Shown: positions 1 through 6,649, counted from the stretch's first letter. The stretch: DNA of 30,158 nucleotides from an uncultured Bacteroidales bacterium (GCA_934692905.1 CAKUUM010000029.1:1-30158); one strand, 5' to 3'. The notes: generated by a model not told the origin, from the sequence alone. Numbers and translations are program-made.

Positions 1-2
1 CC

Positions 3-2588
3 GTGCAGTACACATCCAAGGACTCGCTCGTGATGATGGGCAACGGAGTGGCACATATATACGGCAGCGGCGACGTGAAATACCAGAAGATGGAGTTGAC
101 TGCCGACTATATCCGCGTACAGATGGACAGCAGTACCATGTTTGCCCAAGGGCGGCTGGACACCATCGAGAACGAGTGGGTGGGAAAGCCCGTGTTCAAG
201 GACGGAAATGACAGTTACGAGGCGAACGAACTGACCTACAACCTCAAGACGCAGAAGGGCTTTATCCGACATGTGGTGACGGAGCAGGGCGAGGGCTATG
301 TAGTGGCGGAACGCACCAAAAAGACGGACGACGACGTGATGATGATGGCAGGCGGACACTACACCACCTGCGACGAGCACGACCACCCCCATTTCTACCT
401 CCGAATGACCAAAGCCAAAGTGAAGCCCGGCAGTTATATCGCCACCGGTCCCGCATACCTGGTGGTGGGCGAAGTGCCGCTGCCATTGGCGATACCATTC
501 GGTTTCTTTCCCTTCAATCAAACGTATTCCAGCGGATTGATAATGCCCAATTTCGGCGATGACTACAGCCGAGGGCTGTATCTGTCGGGATTGGGGTACT
601 ATTTCGCCATCAACGACTACATGGACCTTGAGTTGAAAGGCGACATCTACACCCGCGGGACATGGGCTGTATCAGCGGCGACACGCTATATAAAGAGGTA
701 CAAGTTCCGCGGCAACCTGAACGTGAACTACCGTTGGGATGTGACGGGCGAGAAGGATATGCCCAACTACAACGTGGCGAAGAACCTGAGCGTCCAATGG
801 ACGCATACGCAGGACGCCAAGGCGAATCCGTACAACAACTTCTCGGCGAGTGTGAACTTCAAGACGAGCGGCTATAACCGAAGCAACATCAACAGTTACT
901 ACAACGTGGCGGCGAACTCGGAAAACACCACATCATCATCGGTGTCATACACGCAACGCTTCCCCGACAGTCCGTGGAACATCAACATGAGCATGAACCT
1001 CAGCCAGCGCACCAAGGACTCCACCATCTCGTTCAGCGCGCCCAACCTGACTGTCAGCATGAGCCGTATCTACCCGTTCAAACGCAAAAATCCCGTCGGC
1101 AAAGAGAAGTGGTACGAGAAAATCAGCCTGCAATACAACGGGTCGTTCTCCAACTCCATCACCTGCAAAGAGGACTATTTCTTCCACTCCGACTACCTGC
1201 GCGACTGGGACTACCGGCTGAAGCACACGTTGAGCAGTTCGGCATCGTTTATGGCGTTCAAGTACCTGTCTATCACCCCTTCTATCGGGTTCAACGACCG
1301 CATGTTCTTCAACCGCGTGGACCAGAGTTGGAATGAGGCGGAGAACCGCCTGCAATGCGACACGGCAATGGGTTTCTACAACGTGTATGACTTCAATGCG
1401 AGCATCTCTTTCTCGACCAAACTGTACGGGTTCTATATCCCCTACCGCAAGTGGTTCGGGGACAAGGTGGACCGATTCAGGCACGTGTTTACGCCAAGTA
1501 TGAGTTTCAGTTACCATCCCGATTTCGGGAAGTCGTTCTGGGCATCGCGCTACGGCGGTTTCTATGGCAGTTACGACCAGTTGATTACCACCACCGATGC
1601 CGACGGGAACATAGTTCCGAAGTTGGACGAGGCGGGGCAACGGATATACGAGACCAAGCAGTATTGCCGCTTCAAGGAGGGTCCCGGACAGGGAGCGGCG
1701 GCGACATTGTCGTTCTCGCTCGGCAACAACCTCGAAATGAAACTGCGCAACGACCGCGATACTACGGGCAAAGAGCCGTACAAGGTGATTAGTCTGATTG
1801 ACAATTTCAGTATCGGGGGCGGGTACAACTTCATCGCCGACTCCATGAACTGGAGCAATTTCTCGGTCAATCTGCGTATCAAGATACCCAAGGTGAACTA
1901 CACCATCAACCTCAGCGGACAGTTCGACCCCTATATGTACACCACCACCGCGAGCGGCAGCCACGTGAGGTGCAACGAACTGTATTGGAACCACGGGCGG
2001 TTCCCGCACTTCCTTGGCACAAGCACCAGTTTCAGTTATACCTTTAACAATCAGGTTGTTAAAGGGTGGTTCAACAAGAAAGGCAAAGGCAAATCCGACA
2101 CCTCGGCTGACCATACGGACAACCCCGAAAGCGAGGGCATGGAGCCCGCAGAAGACCACAATACAGGCAAAAAGAAAGACGACAAGCAGTCTGCAACCGA
2201 TGACGGGTATATCTTCGCCGAGATACCTTGGTCGTTAGGCGTGTCCTACAACCTGCGCTACGGGGCTAGCAGCCGATGGGATGAGAAGCGCAACTACTAC
2301 GCCATGGAGTTCCGCCACAACCTGTCATTCTCGGCTTCGTTGGGCTTGGGCAAAGGGTGGAAAGCGAGCACCACACTCTCTTACGACATCAATGCCAAGA
2401 AGTTTGCCTATACCAGCATCAACGTCACCCGCGACCTGCATTGCTGGACCATGAGTGCCTCGTTTGTGCCTTTCGGACCATACAAGAGTTACACCTTCCA
2501 TATCGGCGTGAACGCCAGCATGCTCGCCGACCTCAAGTACGACAAGAGCAGCAGCGACAGTTCTGGCAAAAAAATAAATTGGTGGTAA
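3..2588 (+). CDS. lptD: LPS-assembly outer-membrane protein LptD, Bacteroidota type (5' partial)
   Basis: The open frame runs into the left edge of the window, so the true start and signal peptide lie upstream; 861 codons are visible. LptD is the outer-membrane barrel that inserts lipopolysaccharide into the outer leaflet. The first ~130 residues read like the periplasmic OstA/LptA jelly-roll, with alternating strands such as KYQKMELTADYIRVQ and GKPVFKDGNDSYEANELTYN. The rest is a long chain of amphipathic strands rich in aromatic, Ser and Asn residues, ending in a terminal strand, as in a large beta-barrel. A Lys/Asp/Glu-rich insert (about residues 690-735) is probably a loop. No cysteine pattern like the E. 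coli disulfide set was assigned. The gene is co-directional with, but about 620 bp from, the next gene. The family call is confident; details of barrel topology are inference. Confidence 0.88.
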   Translation: MQYTSKDSLVMMGNGVAHIYGSGDVKYQKMELTADYIRVQMDSSTMFAQGRLDTIENEWVGKPVFKDGNDSYEANELTYNLKTQKGFIRHVVTEQGEGYVVAERTKKTDDDVMMMAGGHYTTCDEHDHPHFYLRMTKAKVKPGSYIATGPAYLVVGEVPLPLAIPFGFFPFNQTYSSGLIMPNFGDDYSRGLYLSGLGYYFAINDYMDLELKGDIYTRGTWAVSAATRYIKRYKFRGNLNVNYRWDVTGEKDMPNYNVAKNLSVQWTHTQDAKANPYNNFSASVNFKTSGYNRSNINSYYNVAANSENTTSSSVSYTQRFPDSPWNINMSMNLSQRTKDSTISFSAPNLTVSMSRIYPFKRKNPVGKEKWYEKISLQYNGSFSNSITCKEDYFFHSDYLRDWDYRLKHTLSSSASFMAFKYLSITPSIGFNDRMFFNRVDQSWNEAENRLQCDTAMGFYNVYDFNASISFSTKLYGFYIPYRKWFGDKVDRFRHVFTPSMSFSYHPDFGKSFWASRYGGFYGSYDQLITTTDADGNIVPKLDEAGQRIYETKQYCRFKEGPGQGAAATLSFSLGNNLEMKLRNDRDTTGKEPYKVISLIDNFSIGGGYNFIADSMNWSNFSVNLRIKIPKVNYTINLSGQFDPYMYTTTASGSHVRCNELYWNHGRFPHFLGTSTSFSYTFNNQVVKGWFNKKGKGKSDTSADHTDNPESEGMEPAEDHNTGKKKDDKQSATDDGYIFAEIPWSLGVSYNLRYGASSRWDEKRNYYAMEFRHNLSFSASLGLGKGWKASTTLSYDINAKKFAYTSINVTRDLHCWTMSASFVPFGPYKSYTFHIGVNASMLADLKYDKSSSDSSGKKINWW

Positions 2589-2613
2589 TGATTTGTGTCT
2601 AATGTGTAATAAT

Positions 2614-2626
2614 ACGGCGTAGCCGT
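2614..2626 (+). terminator. Weak hairpin after lptD
   Basis: ACGGC (2614-2618), loop GTA, GCCGT (2622-2626) forms a 5-bp stem 26 bp after the lptD stop. It is followed by an AT-rich stretch rather than a T-run, so termination is only a possibility. Confidence 0.25.
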
Positions 2627-2750
2627 CCATTTATATACATCTCAATACTGCTTATTTTATTTTGCATATCTTTGTGAAAAAGTACTGCGTATATTGCACA
2701 CAACAGAGATTTTGCTATTTGCCTGAGTTTTTGGTATATCTACACAATCT

Positions 2751-2771
2751 ATGAATTAATGGCTAATTCAT
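2751..2771. promoter_or_regulatory. Perfect inverted repeat, possible operator
   Basis: ATGAATTA (2751-2758) and TAATTCAT (2764-2771) are perfect 8-bp inverted arms around the 5-nt spacer ATGGC. The site ends 45 bp upstream of the -33 element of the promoter at 2816-2847. A dyad of this size could bind a dimeric regulator of the downstream cassette. No regulator gene is adjacent, so the role is inferred from position and symmetry only. Confidence 0.3.
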
Positions 2772-2815
2772 GGAAATTAAATTCCTTCTTTGCTTAGTTG
2801 GGAAGGTTTTGCTAA

Positions 2816-2847
2816 TTTGTGTATCTGTAAAAAATGTTGTAACTTTG
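2816..2847 (+). promoter_or_regulatory. Bacteroidota promoter for the leader and type IX-secreted protein
   Basis: TTTG at 2816-2819, a 20-bp spacer, and TAACTTTG at 2840-2847 match the -33/-7 consensus of Bacteroidota primary sigma promoters. Transcription would start near 2853, giving a leader of about 360 nt before the ATG at 3212. The same 20-bp spacing recurs at nine other sites in this window. Confidence 0.7.
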
Positions 2848-2849
2848 CA

Positions 2850-3210
2850 ACCGCAAAGACTTATGTCGGGGATAGTTGGGGCGGGTAAAACCGCGACAAT
2901 AACGCCTCGCACAAGGAGCCTTTGCACATATATTGTTATCAAACGGCGTTTATCGGCGCTTGTTTTTGGAACATCGAAATCCGGAAAATTTCATCCTGTC
3001 CAAAACAAGAGTGCAGTAAACGCCCATAGGTGTGTATTTTGTACGCCGCCCTTGGTGTACACGTACATATCAGCGTGGGCGTTATTGTTTATTCTTATAG
3101 GATGGGTCTTTCCGGAACCTCGATGTTGAGAATGAGCAAGGATAAGGGTTCCACGCTTTGTTTTTATGTATGGGTTGGTCGGAGCCGCCACCCACAAAAA
3201 CATCAAACAC
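2850..3210 (+). ncRNA. Candidate structured leader RNA
   Basis: This non-coding stretch lies between a good promoter and the ATG at 3212 and is packed with inverted repeats. A nested set fits one fold. CATCCT (2992-2997) pairs with AGGATG (3099-3104), enclosing AACGCCCA (3019-3026) with TGGGCGTT (3076-3083). Inside that, GTACGCC (3041-3047) pairs with GGTGTAC (3054-3060) through one G-U. Next come GGAACC (3114-3119) with GGTTCC (3147-3152), and a final hairpin joining GTTTTT (3160-3165) and TGGG (3171-3174) to CCCA (3191-3194) and AAAAAC (3196-3201), ending 10 nt before the start codon. Upstream, GCGG (2881-2884)/CCGC (2891-2894) and GCAAAG (2853-2858)/CTTTGC (2920-2925) can also pair. No riboswitch class, tmRNA, RNase P or SRP RNA signature was recognised. 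It may control translation of the downstream gene. Small reading frames across it lack codon bias and family resemblance. Confidence 0.45.
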
Positions 3211-3211
3211 A

Positions 3212-3679
3212 ATGAACAAAAGGTTTATCCTCTTTGTCTGTCTGCTATGCAGTTTCCCGCTCATGGCTGACCATCTCACCGTTGAGCACCGTTATTTTGG
3301 TGCCGACCGTACGGAAGACATTGCCGCCATCGGCAAATGGGTCTTCGTTGACGACCGTATCCGACTGATTGACCACAAGGGCTATCTGTTGGGAGAAGAG
3401 TACATGGAAAACATTATCAAAATCACCTTCTCCAACACCCCACCCGTGCCCACCGCTACGGACGATGCACAGCCCGGCACGGTCATCGTCTATCCCAACC
3501 CCACGCACGAAGTGCTCTGTGTACATGGAGCCCCTGCTGATGCCACCCTGCGTATCTACTCCACCGCAGGGCAGTTGCTCGCCACCGCCCAAGGTACCCA
3601 AATCAATGTCAGCCACCTGCCCTGTGGTACGTACCTCCTCCAAATCGGCACCCAAGTAATGCGGTTTATCAAGGAATGA
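3212..3679 (+). CDS. Small secreted protein with type IX secretion (Por) C-terminal sorting domain
   Basis: The protein has 155 residues. The start is set at ATG 3212 because residues 1-19 (MNKRFILFVCLLCSFPLMA) form a clean signal peptide; upstream in-frame TTG starts would bury it. Residues ~20-80 resemble the short N-terminal module often found in secreted Bacteroidales proteins, here ending in ENIIKITFSN. Residues ~89-155 match the type A sorting domain: VIVYPNPT, then LRIYSTAGQLL, then LPCGTYLLQIGTQVMRFIKE at the terminus. This domain directs export across the outer membrane by the Por system and is usually cleaved off. What remains would be only about 70 residues, so it is a very small cargo. 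It sits behind a long structured leader and 81 bp before a FISUMP-like gene, so the two may be co-transcribed. The sorting domain call is firm; the function of the cargo is unknown. Confidence 0.85.
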   Translation: MNKRFILFVCLLCSFPLMADHLTVEHRYFGADRTEDIAAIGKWVFVDDRIRLIDHKGYLLGEEYMENIIKITFSNTPPVPTATDDAQPGTVIVYPNPTHEVLCVHGAPADATLRIYSTAGQLLATAQGTQINVSHLPCGTYLLQIGTQVMRFIKE

Positions 3680-3704
3680 TTACCTTAATCCCCATTCGCC
3701 CTAT

Positions 3705-3732
3705 CGGACTTATTCGGCTTATTGGACTTATT
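3705..3732. repeat. Short tandem repeat, three units of 9-10 bp
   Basis: CGGACTTATT (3705-3714), CGGCTTATT (3715-3723) and GGACTTATT (3724-3732) follow one another in the 81-bp gap between the two secreted-protein genes. No promoter matching TAnnTTTG is visible in this gap, which favours co-transcription of the flanking genes. Confidence 0.6.
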
Positions 3733-3760
3733 AACCATAAAATAACTAATATGCAACAAT

Positions 3761-4837
3761 ATGAAAAGATTTCTTTTATTGGCAACGATGTTCGCTGCCG
3801 TGTTGAGTGTTAATGCTCAGCGTCGTATGCAGGTATGGGAAAGAAATACCTACATGCAGTTCTTCACCACCGATGTGGATAGTGTGACATTCTTGCAGTT
3901 TCATGACGGCATTCTGCAGAAGTGCGAGGAGATACACGACACTATCATCAAGACTATGACAGTACATGATACTATCACACAAACAATACGTGATACTGTC
4001 ACCAAGACTATCAAAGATACTGTGTACGTGAAAGACACTATCTACATCAACAAGTGTGGTTCACAAGGTCAAGGTGTATTCTCGGTGTCTGTGGACAAGC
4101 AAGTTTCTTTTTCTCGGGGCAACTTGCAGTATCAAGCAAGTACCAAGATATGGCGTTTTGCAGAGAATCAGTATGACTATATCGGTAGTGATAATTCCAA
4201 TATCTCCGATACCTGCACAGGCTGGATAGACCTATTCGGTTGGAGTGGTAGTACCGCCACAGCCCAATGGGGTATTAGCACATCTAGTGATCACGACGAC
4301 TATAGCGGTGATTTTGTGGATTGGGGGACAAATACTATTGGCACTGATGCTTCCAACACTTGGCGCACATTATCAAAAGACGAGTGGTATTATATCTTCT
4401 ACATCCGTACCAATGCACAGAAACTCTTCGGCTTAGGTTCTATTAATGGCGTAAATGGTACTATTATATTGCCCGATAATTGGACTACCCCTATTGGTGT
4501 TACTTTCACTCCGAGTACTGAGAAAGGTTTAAACGACCAAGATGGCAATTACTATGACAATCCAGATGGTGACAATTACACTAACAATACCTACACGCTC
4601 TCCGATTGGCAGAAGATGGAGTCGACAGGTGCAGTTTTTCTCCCTGCTGCGGGCTTCCGTCTCTGGAATGGCGTGCACCATGCGCAGTACAAGGGTCACT
4701 ATTGGTCTAGTACGATAGCGGAAATTCGCTGGCAGTACTCCCCGTACATCCTGTACTTCTACAACAGCCACCTCTCCCCTCTGGACGACTTTGATCGCAG
4801 CCTTGGCGCCTCGGTACGTCTTGTCCAAGATTTATAA
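3761..4837 (+). CDS. Secreted FISUMP-like protein, candidate target of a diversity-generating retroelement
   Basis: The protein has 358 residues. Residues 1-20 are a signal peptide ending VNA|Q. Residues ~22-50 carry a Bacteroidales secreted module (MQVWERN ... DVDSVTFLQF). Residues ~57-96 are a spacer of repeated DT(I/V) units such as HDTIIKT, HDTITQT, RDTVTKT, KDTVYVKDTIY. From ~107 (FSVSVDKQVSFSRGNLQYQ) to the end it matches the FISUMP/C-type-lectin-like fold found in Bacteroidetes DGR variable proteins, including RFAENQYDYIG, FLPAAGF, HYWSST (residues 313-318) and the terminal SVRLVQDL. The segment between FLPAAGFR and SVRLV has the spacing and codon pattern of a variable region (see the separate entry). 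There is no type IX sorting domain. Coding sequence before the variable part is more AT-rich than neighbouring core genes. Likely role, by family: surface ligand binding with a diversified binding face. The fold call is confident; active diversification is not shown. Confidence 0.8.
   Translation: MKRFLLLATMFAAVLSVNAQRRMQVWERNTYMQFFTTDVDSVTFLQFHDGILQKCEEIHDTIIKTMTVHDTITQTIRDTVTKTIKDTVYVKDTIYINKCGSQGQGVFSVSVDKQVSFSRGNLQYQASTKIWRFAENQYDYIGSDNSNISDTCTGWIDLFGWSGSTATAQWGISTSSDHDDYSGDFVDWGTNTIGTDASNTWRTLSKDEWYYIFYIRTNAQKLFGLGSINGVNGTIILPDNWTTPIGVTFTPSTEKGLNDQDGNYYDNPDGDNYTNNTYTLSDWQKMESTGAVFLPAAGFRLWNGVHHAQYKGHYWSSTIAEIRWQYSPYILYFYNSHLSPLDDFDRSLGASVRLVQDL
4661..4822 (+). other. Candidate DGR variable region (VR)
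   Basis: This covers residues ~301-354. Fixed positions of the known pattern are kept (G-x-YWSST, L-x-F, P, R-x-x-G-x-SVRLV) while residues between them vary. From 4736 to 4813 the 26 codons end in C 18 times, T 4 times, G 4 times and A never, while the first two positions are highly mixed: TAC, ATC, TTC, AAC, AGC, CAC, CTC, TCC, GAC, GAT, CTT, GCC. That is what adenine mutagenesis of AAC/AAT-rich template codons produces. Earlier parts of the gene use A- and T-ending codons freely. No template repeat or reverse transcriptase was found in this window, so a remote template must be assumed. Confidence 0.6.
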
Positions 4838-5307
4838 ATTGTCAGCAATTAGTATTCTGCAATGTACATAGTAAACAGATGATTTCATCTTGCGCGGCAA
4901 CATTTCCGTAGAACGAGATTACATGAAGATGACGATTGGAGTGTAATCCAAATAAATGAGAACTAATGTTGTATTAGACACCCATTTATTGCAAGCACGT
5001 TAATGCCCATAAAAGACGAACAAAGTTCGGATAGTGGGTTGACGTAAGAGAATACTGGAGACGTTAATACTCTACGTCTTTACAGACATTGGTTACAAGG
5101 TAACCTTATTTTCTGCTTATTGTTTTTTACGCAAGATTTATTCTTTGTGAATAATAAGCCTTTCTTAAGAGTATAAGAGAGATTTGAATCTTTCTGTTTT
5201 GCATTTGGTCAAATGTTCTTCTTAGTTAGGCAACCTCGCGCGGGGTTGCCTAATGATTTAATCCCTGCTTTTTCTGAATCCTACATAGGAGAAATTTCTG
5301 CCAATAC
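4838..5307. other. Non-coding region with three stem-loops
   Basis: No convincing gene was found. Three inverted repeats stand out. AGATG (4877-4881) with CATCT (4886-4890) and loop ATTT lies 40 bp after the variable-gene stop. GGTTAC (5091-5096) with GTAACC (5100-5105) is followed by a T-rich stretch and could be a weak terminator. TTAGGCAACC (5226-5235) with GGTTGCCTAA (5244-5253) is a perfect 10-bp stem with an 8-nt GC-rich loop but no T-run. The rest is AT-rich with no promoter until 5308. Confidence 0.5.
5226..5253. terminator. Strong hairpin, terminator-like but without T-run
   Basis: TTAGGCAACC and GGTTGCCTAA form a perfect 10-bp stem around TCGCGCGG. It lies between the secreted-protein cassette and the promoter at 5308. 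Neither strand has a T-run after the stem, so intrinsic termination is uncertain; it may be a boundary or palindromic element. Confidence 0.35.
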
Positions 5308-5338
5308 TTGTAAATATCGCTTTTTGGCATTATCTTTG
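5308..5338 (+). promoter_or_regulatory. Bacteroidota promoter for the DUF4160/DUF2442 pair
   Basis: TTG at 5308-5310, a 20-bp spacer, and TATCTTTG at 5331-5338. It lies 33 bp before the ATG at 5372, so the leader is short. It should drive both small genes, which end at the terminator at 5950-5988. Confidence 0.7.
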
Positions 5339-5371
5339 CAGTCGAATTAGCAAACAAAAATACCCACAACT

Positions 5372-5674
5372 ATGCCACAGATATATTAATACTTTGGTTT
5401 CGTGTTCTTTTTCTACTCTAACAAACATACGCCTATTTATGTACATGTGAGCCATGGCGGGTGCCATAGCATATTTGAGATTATTATGCTGGATAGCAAG
5501 CTCTCGGAGATTCGTTGCCGAGAGAAAGTAGGCGAAGAACCATTGCCTGCAAAGGATAAAAAGGTGGCAGAGGAATTTATCCGTAAATACTATAAGAACA
5601 TCATCGAGAAATGGGTGAACTTCTTTGTTAAGAAGCAAGTTGTTCGCAGTACTAACATCAAAACCAAACTTTAA
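5372..5674 (+). pseudogene. DUF4160 protein with in-frame stop at codon 6
   Basis: DUF4160 proteins are small (about 80-100 residues), of unknown role, and often paired with DUF2442 in toxin-antitoxin-like arrangements. Here ATG 5372 opens MPQIY, then TAA (5387-5389), then YFGFVFFFYSNKHTPIYVHV, a good match to the family N-terminus on both sides of the stop. The body continues to residue ~100 with the usual IIEKWVNFF segment near the end. Either this is a nonsense mutation, or translation starts at GTG 5402 and gives a 90-residue form lacking the first ten residues. The remainder is intact and the stop TAA (5672-5674) lies 1 bp before the next ATG. The conserved body argues that decay, if real, is recent. 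A sequencing error is also possible. Confidence 0.65.
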
Positions 5675-5675
5675 T

Positions 5676-5927
5676 ATGAATCGTTTATATATCACCAATG
5701 CAACAGATGCCGGCAACCTTTCGGTGCGTCTGACGTTCAACGACAATACATCGCAAGTGGTCAATATCGGCGATTTTATTCGCCAATATCCGCATCCGCA
5801 ATACAATAAGTATCTTGACGAACGAAAGTTCCGACAATTCAAGATAGAAGACGGAAACATTGTCTGGGGAAAGAACTGGGACTTGATATTCCCCATCGAG
5901 CAACTCTATCGCGGGCATATTGAGTAA
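5676..5927 (+). CDS. DUF2442 domain protein
   Basis: The protein has 83 residues from ATG 5676, one base after the DUF4160 stop; a longer upstream in-frame start would overlap that gene by ~50 bp and is not needed. The sequence fits DUF2442: N-terminal LYITNATDAGNLSVRLTFND, central IGDFIRQYPHPQYNKYLDERKFRQFKI, and C-terminal WGKNWDLIFPIEQLY. The W(G)xxxDL(x)P motif is the family hallmark. DUF2442 proteins are often encoded next to DUF4160 and have been proposed as the antitoxin or regulatory partner. No signal peptide or membrane segment. The pair has its own promoter and a strong terminator, so it is an independent two-gene unit. The domain call is firm; a toxin-antitoxin role is inference. 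Confidence 0.8.
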   Translation: MNRLYITNATDAGNLSVRLTFNDNTSQVVNIGDFIRQYPHPQYNKYLDERKFRQFKIEDGNIVWGKNWDLIFPIEQLYRGHIE

Positions 5928-5949
5928 ATGTCCCGAATGTAGTTTAGCG

Positions 5950-5988
5950 ACATCGGCTGCCCATCACGGGTAGCCGATGTTGTTTTTT
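5950..5988 (+). terminator. Strong intrinsic terminator
   Basis: ACATCGGCTGCCC (5950-5962) pairs with GGGTAGCCGATGT (5968-5980) over 13 positions with one G-U, loop ATCAC, followed by TTTTTT at 5983-5988. It lies 22 bp after the DUF2442 stop and ends that two-gene unit. Confidence 0.85.
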
Positions 5989-6357
5989 GTATTATTAGTC
6001 TAAATCAAGGGTTAATTCACGGATAATTATATGTTTTTCAGTGCTTTAGTGGCTGTGTAACGGGCTGCATAAAGTCTTTTGTCTGCAGTGCATTAACGGG
6101 CAATTATACGGCTATTAACGGAGGCTTATTCCTGATAATATTTTTAATGGGGCTTTACATGTTTTTTTATGGAGACATATCGGCGTTTTATGGGGCCTTC
6201 ACACCTGAAATTGAAATACAACTTTTGTAAAAAACGCCATTTTGGGAAAAGTGCATAGAAACCACTGAAAAAATGAAGATTTTTTGGTATTGAGTGTCAA
6301 TCGGTTACAAGCCCAAAATGCAAAATGCACCATTTTGGGCAAAAAAACGAAAATAAA

Positions 6358-6389
6358 TTTGGATTTGGGACAATTTTGTATTATCTTTG
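6358..6389 (+). promoter_or_regulatory. Orphan Bacteroidota promoter
   Basis: TTTG at 6358-6361, a 20-bp spacer, and TATCTTTG at 6382-6389. No gene starts within 300 bp downstream, and a second promoter for the lipid kinase follows at 6552-6582. It may give a small RNA or a longer alternative transcript, or be a remnant. An AGATAT/ATATCT dyad (6401-6415) lies just after it. Confidence 0.5.
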
Positions 6390-6424
6390 TATTGGGTTGT
6401 AGATATTATATATCTCGGGTTGCG

Positions 6425-6530
6425 GAGAAGTGGTGCAGGAGGAGCAGAGACAGAAGCAGGGCTGGAACAAGAGCAAGGTAAGGGATAGGAGCAGGGTAAG
6501 GTCAGGGAAAGAGCAGGGAGAAGAAAATCC
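6425..6530. repeat. Purine-rich degenerate repeat, partly with 11-bp period
   Basis: The plus strand is almost all purines with recurring AGCAGGG and AGCAAGG words. From 6490 to 6522 the units AGCAGGGTAAG, GTCAGGGAAAG and AGCAGGGAGAA follow with an 11-bp step. The 11-mer AGGTCAGGGAA at 6499-6509 recurs in inverse orientation at 23195-23205. No coding role is seen. Confidence 0.6.
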
Positions 6531-6551
6531 ATGCCGGTAGGCGAGGAATAG

Positions 6552-6582
6552 TTGCGGGAGTGAGAAATTATTTGTAACTTTG
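6552..6582 (+). promoter_or_regulatory. Bacteroidota promoter for the lipid kinase operon
   Basis: TTG at 6552-6554, a 20-bp spacer, and TAACTTTG at 6575-6582. It gives a ~110-nt leader to ATG 6696 that contains the palindrome at 6633-6649. Confidence 0.65.
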
Positions 6583-6632
6583 CGCGTTTGATGTATGTGT
6601 GGATATACGCGCAAAAAAGGACAGCCCCCCTA

Positions 6633-6649
6633 CCCCCTCAAAGAGGGGG
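6633..6649. repeat. C/G-rich palindrome
   Basis: CCCCCTC (6633-6639) and GAGGGGG (6643-6649) flank AAA in the leader of the lipid-kinase gene. Short palindromes of this composition are common intergenic repeats in Bacteroidales. In the transcript this would be a stable 7-bp hairpin 46 nt before the start codon. Confidence 0.55.

Noticed and set aside
945..2159. A 404-codon open frame on the minus strand within lptD
   Set aside because: It is a shadow of the GC-rich lptD coding strand; no family resemblance and no promoter or plausible start context.
2667..2674. TATCTTTG as an additional promoter after lptD
   Set aside because: No TTG lies at the 20-bp spacing seen at every other promoter, and no gene follows at a suitable distance.
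2770..3129. A 119-codon plus-strand frame in the leader region
   Set aside because: It has no signal, family match or codon bias, and it spans the -33/-7 promoter and the stems of the leader.
4838..5307. A DGR template repeat or reverse transcriptase downstream of the variable gene
   Set aside because: No sequence resembling the variable region and no reverse-transcriptase motifs were seen here or elsewhere in the window.
6311..6340. Hairpin GCCCAAAATG/CATTTTGGGC as a terminator
   Set aside because: The stem is followed by an A-run on the plus strand, and the minus strand has no T-run after the stem, so neither direction gives an intrinsic terminator.
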